Assembly (NCBI GenBank): GCA_018716065.1
Contig: DVKJ01000037.1
Span: forward strand, 1-54,239
Direction of reading: 5' to 3'
From: Candidatus Pelethosoma merdigallinarum
Lineage (GTDB): Bacteria; Bacillota_I; Bacilli_A; RF39; UBA660
DNA length: 54,239 nucleotides
Made by a program: the position numbers and the translations under genes. Below are positions 51,949-54,239 of the stretch, piece by piece (within the stretch, counting starts at the first letter, position 1; each line of letters begins with the position of its first letter). The notes under the pieces were generated by a model that was not told where the DNA came from, did not search any database, and saw only the letters and a list, made by a program, of their open reading frames with translations.

Positions 51949-52323
51949 ATGAACATTATTTATTTAAAAAACTTTATGAAAACGTTAGGTTTATGTATTG
52001 GATTATTTTTAGTCATCACTCTATTAGCAACGGCATTAAACTTTTTTAATGTGATTACTACTAATACCATGGGAATTTTTAAAATGATTATTCCCGTGAT
52101 TGCATTGTTAATTAGTGGAATTTACTTAGGAAGTAAAGCCAAAAATAAAGGTTGGAAAGAAGGATTAAAATTAAGTGTCTTTATTATTCTTCTTCTCCTC
52201 TTCTTCCATCTTGTTTGGATGAATGAAACCTTTGGAATGAAAAACATTCTCTATTATGCGATTCTTTTAATATCAGGAATGGTTGGAAGTATGGTAGGAA
52301 TCAACATAAAAAGGAAAAACTAA
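51949..52323 (+). CDS. TIGR04086 family membrane protein
   Basis: The 124-residue protein has four membrane helices (about 12-33, 42-62, 73-91, 97-116) and the family segments IIPVIALLISGIYLGSKAK and ISGMVGSMVGI. Function unknown. The start follows AGGAGG and a TATAGTATAA promoter-like stretch. It ends one base before the convergent HExxH gene. Confidence 0.85.
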   Translation: MNIIYLKNFMKTLGLCIGLFLVITLLATALNFFNVITTNTMGIFKMIIPVIALLISGIYLGSKAKNKGWKEGLKLSVFIILLLLFFHLVWMNETFGMKNILYYAILLISGMVGSMVGINIKRKN

Positions 52324-52338
52324 CTATTTTTCCTTTTT
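52309..52338. terminator. Bidirectional terminator containing both stop codons
   Basis: AAAAAGGAAAAA and TTTTTCCTTTTT flank CTAACTA, so the stop codons of both convergent genes lie in the loop. Confidence 0.9.
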
Positions 52339-53757
52339 GTATACTTTATTAGTCGTAATATTCATTACTTCATCCGCATAAACAAAATGATAATTTCCCA
52401 TTTGTAACTGTTCTTTCACATCATCATTCATGATATCCAACAAGTGATACGGTACATAAGCTTTTATTTTTAAATCTGTATCTTCTTCTGAAGAAAGTGA
52501 AGAAAAACGCTTATAAATATCTGATTCTTTCATCTGATATTCTTCCGCTAAAGTTTGAAACAATTGTTTCGTTATTTTTTCTAAATATATCAAATAATCA
52601 GAACTATGAATATCTATGTTATCTTGATAAGTAACATAATAAGATTGATAAAAAGACTCTAACTGACCCAAATACCACTTATAAAAGAATAAAATATCAT
52701 CTAATGGAATATCTTTATTTTTAACATAGTTTAATAGATGAATCGTATAATTTTTTAATAAACTAGAACTAAAATCCCCATACATTTCTCTTCGGATATT
52801 CGCACGATCTGTCGCATCGATATTTTTACCATGAAGCTTTTTATAATATCGGTTTAAATCATCATTTTGTTTAAAAGATAAAAATTCCATCGTATTCATG
52901 ACATCGTATAACTCTTTCGATTCTCCTTCAAACAAATGAATCATCTTTTTCAAATCGTTGTGTAAAATGGCATCTTGAATTGCGATGGTTCCCTTTGAAT
53001 TCGAAAATAAATACGAATTAATAAATAAGCGATATAAATCTTCTTCTAAAGGATAACTACTAAATTCACTTTCATAATTAGTAGATGCAAAAGCTTCTTG
53101 AATGACATAATTACCAAATCCTGGCTGACATTCCAAAGAATGACATGGGCATGGATTTTGTTCCATATGTGATAATTCATGAAGAAAAGAATTTTGAGCA
53201 AGTGTTTGAAAATACATTTCTTCTCCCATAATTTGTGAACGAATCACAGAATCGTAAACCGTAATCATATTATAAGCTGTATTATAAGACATTAAGGCAT
53301 CCGAATCTTCTTTCGTTTCGACGATTGCTAAAGAAGATAAAGAATGAGAAAAAGCTTCTAATTCTTCATGATCACAACGTTCTTTCATATCCGTAATCAC
53401 TTCTTTTAAAGAATATTCAAAAGCATCTAAATATTCTTCACCCAATTCTTTATATTCAGGAAGAGCCTTTAAAAAAGGCTTAGAATTTTCCAAAATCATA
53501 TCAGTAATATTCGATACATCCTGATCTAAAACAGAAGTATGATTCTCAGAACAACTATAATCAACACCTTTATAATCTTTCCAGTCTGAATACGATTGAC
53601 TTAATTCATAAATTCCTTCGTATTCATATTCTATTTTAACGTTATTAATTGCTTTTTCAAATGCGGATTGATCTTCAATCGTCGCACTCATGGTTGTCAT
53701 CGTTCCGCCTGTTAATAATATTAAGAGAGAAGCTTTCGCTTTCTTCGTTAGTTTCAT
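52324..53757 (-). CDS. Secreted HExxH zincin-like protein
   Basis: The 477-residue protein has an N-terminal signal peptide (KKAKASLLILLTGGTM, predicted cleavage near MSA at about residue 25). The zinc motif HELSH lies at residues 193-197, followed by a Cys cluster NPCPCHSLEC, and a downstream IQEAFAS gives a Glu suitable as third ligand. The remainder is helical. Probably a secreted metallopeptidase; family not recognised. ATG 53757 follows GGGGTG; the GTG three codons upstream is that site. Confidence 0.7.
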   Translation of the reverse strand: MKLTKKAKASLLILLTGGTMTTMSATIEDQSAFEKAINNVKIEYEYEGIYELSQSYSDWKDYKGVDYSCSENHTSVLDQDVSNITDMILENSKPFLKALPEYKELGEEYLDAFEYSLKEVITDMKERCDHEELEAFSHSLSSLAIVETKEDSDALMSYNTAYNMITVYDSVIRSQIMGEEMYFQTLAQNSFLHELSHMEQNPCPCHSLECQPGFGNYVIQEAFASTNYESEFSSYPLEEDLYRLFINSYLFSNSKGTIAIQDAILHNDLKKMIHLFEGESKELYDVMNTMEFLSFKQNDDLNRYYKKLHGKNIDATDRANIRREMYGDFSSSLLKNYTIHLLNYVKNKDIPLDDILFFYKWYLGQLESFYQSYYVTYQDNIDIHSSDYLIYLEKITKQLFQTLAEEYQMKESDIYKRFSSLSSEEDTDLKIKAYVPYHLLDIMNDDVKEQLQMGNYHFVYADEVMNITTNKVYKKEK

Positions 53758-53817
53758 AGTTTTCACCCCAGTAGACCTATTGTATCACTTTTTATGGTTT
53801 TGTCAATTTCTTTTCTC

Positions 53818-53848
53818 ACAAAAAAGACACTTCATTTTGTGCCTTTTT
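53818..53848 (-). terminator. Terminator of the right-edge surface protein gene
   Basis: AAAAGGCAC and GTGTCTTTT (one G-T wobble) pair around an 8-nt loop and end in T residues, 3 nt after the stop codon at 53851. Confidence 0.85.
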
Positions 53849-53850
53849 GA

Positions 53851-54239
53851 TTATATTTCATATGGATTATCATAACTCCCATTTCCATCAAGAATTTGAA
53901 CATCAGGACCAATCATAATCACTGGGCGCACACCGTTCGCATCCGACACGCCATAATTAATCACAAAGCCATCGATGCTCACGAGCCACGCATTCGATGC
54001 ACTATATGGCGTAGTTGTCCAAAAATATTGTGAATTTAACAAATAACTTGAACTGCCACTTGCCAGATTATATTCATCCAATGATAATAAACCAATAGGT
54101 TTCTGTATACTTGATAAATTACTAGTACAGGTTGTTCTTGATGAAGATGAAGAAGTTGTTGTTTCACTACACCATGTTTGATTTACAAGTAAATCTTTAT
54201 GTTCTAACTTTGGATAAAAATAATTATTTAACCAATCAT
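53851..54239 (-). CDS. C-terminus of a second large surface protein (partial)
   Basis: The frame is open to the window edge with no start, giving 128 codons plus stop. It is homologous in layout to the end of the protein at 34887: WLNNYFYP matches LENWYNNNL, PIGLLSLDEYNLASG matches PIGLITADEVNIAGG, FWTTTPYSAS matches YWTMSPSG, and GVRPVIMI matches GVRPVINI. The final GNGSYDNPYEI parallels GTGTMQDPYVVE. So the genome has at least two paralogues. The variable segment (53920-53997) again has G/C-ending codons. Confidence 0.85.
   Translation of the reverse strand, partial: DWLNNYFYPKLEHKDLLVNQTWCSETTTSSSSSRTTCTSNLSSIQKPIGLLSLDEYNLASGSSSYLLNSQYFWTTTPYSASNAWLVSIDGFVINYGVSDANGVRPVIMIGPDVQILDGNGSYDNPYEI
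53920..53997 (-). other. GC-rich codon island in the partial surface protein
   Basis: 17 of 26 codons end in G or C in an otherwise A/T-ending context, encoding SNAWLVSIDGFVINYGVSDA up to GVRPV. It corresponds in position to the island at 34977-35072 of the paralogue, but the residues and length differ. Confidence 0.5.

Overview
The window is a 54 kb piece of a low-GC, Gram-positive (Bacillota, probably class Bacilli) chromosome using the standard bacterial code. Evidence includes the str operon order rpsL-rpsG-fusA-tuf, a fused SecDF next to a ComN-like gene, SpoVB-type flippase, YetF, YugP-like protease, pyruvate phosphate dikinase, AGGAGG and GGTGAT Shine-Dalgarno sites, and short intrinsic terminators. 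The surface proteins resemble those of uncultured intestinal Bacilli; the species cannot be named from the sequence. Most genes lie on the minus strand.

Layout. 1-340: edge region with a broken tyrosine recombinase fragment and an orphan copy of a G9-tract promoter-like element. 349-4674: tuf, fusA, rpsG, rpsL. 4858-8608: a membrane-anchored protein, an NrtR-like regulator, pnp, rpsO. 8744-15132: small unknowns, a DUF1848 protein, truB, a membrane protease, cysS and a cysteine synthase. 15235-15521: two tRNA genes. 15632-19943: a ClpX-like AAA+ ATPase, a secreted GH25 lysozyme with 16 cell-wall-binding repeats, two unknowns. 20048-21197: Smr protein and PfkB-family kinase. 21358-26817: an accessory island. 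27032-34450: ppdK, xerD and its envelope-protein operon, trmB. 34522-40316: a Met-rich small protein, a 979-residue surface protein, two HExxH proteins. 40383-46651: AI-2E exporter, dtd, rel, secDF, comN-like. 46738-54239: paralogous unknowns, SpoVB-like flippase, YetF, TIGR04086 protein, secreted HExxH protein, and the C-terminus of a second surface protein.

The most notable system is in the island: a CptIN/ToxIN-like type III toxin-antitoxin locus (21358-22068). A consensus promoter drives an RNA made of two 50-nt tandem repeats plus a partial third, then an intrinsic terminator, then a 155-residue toxin gene. The two repeats differ by four compensatory base-pair changes that together define an H-type pseudoknot. 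Next to it are an unknown protein with an Rx6H motif, a large serine recombinase, a bPH/SHOCT protein and an XRE-type regulator, so this looks like a mobile defence island inserted between the PfkB kinase and ppdK.

The second notable system is surface variation. The 979-residue protein is driven by a promoter with a G9 homopolymer next to its -35 box; the -10 box overlaps the apparent ATG, so the real start is a downstream GTG. Both large surface proteins end in a lectin-like domain whose codons switch abruptly to G/C-ending ones, as in variable regions of diversity-generating retroelements, although no reverse transcriptase or template is visible here.
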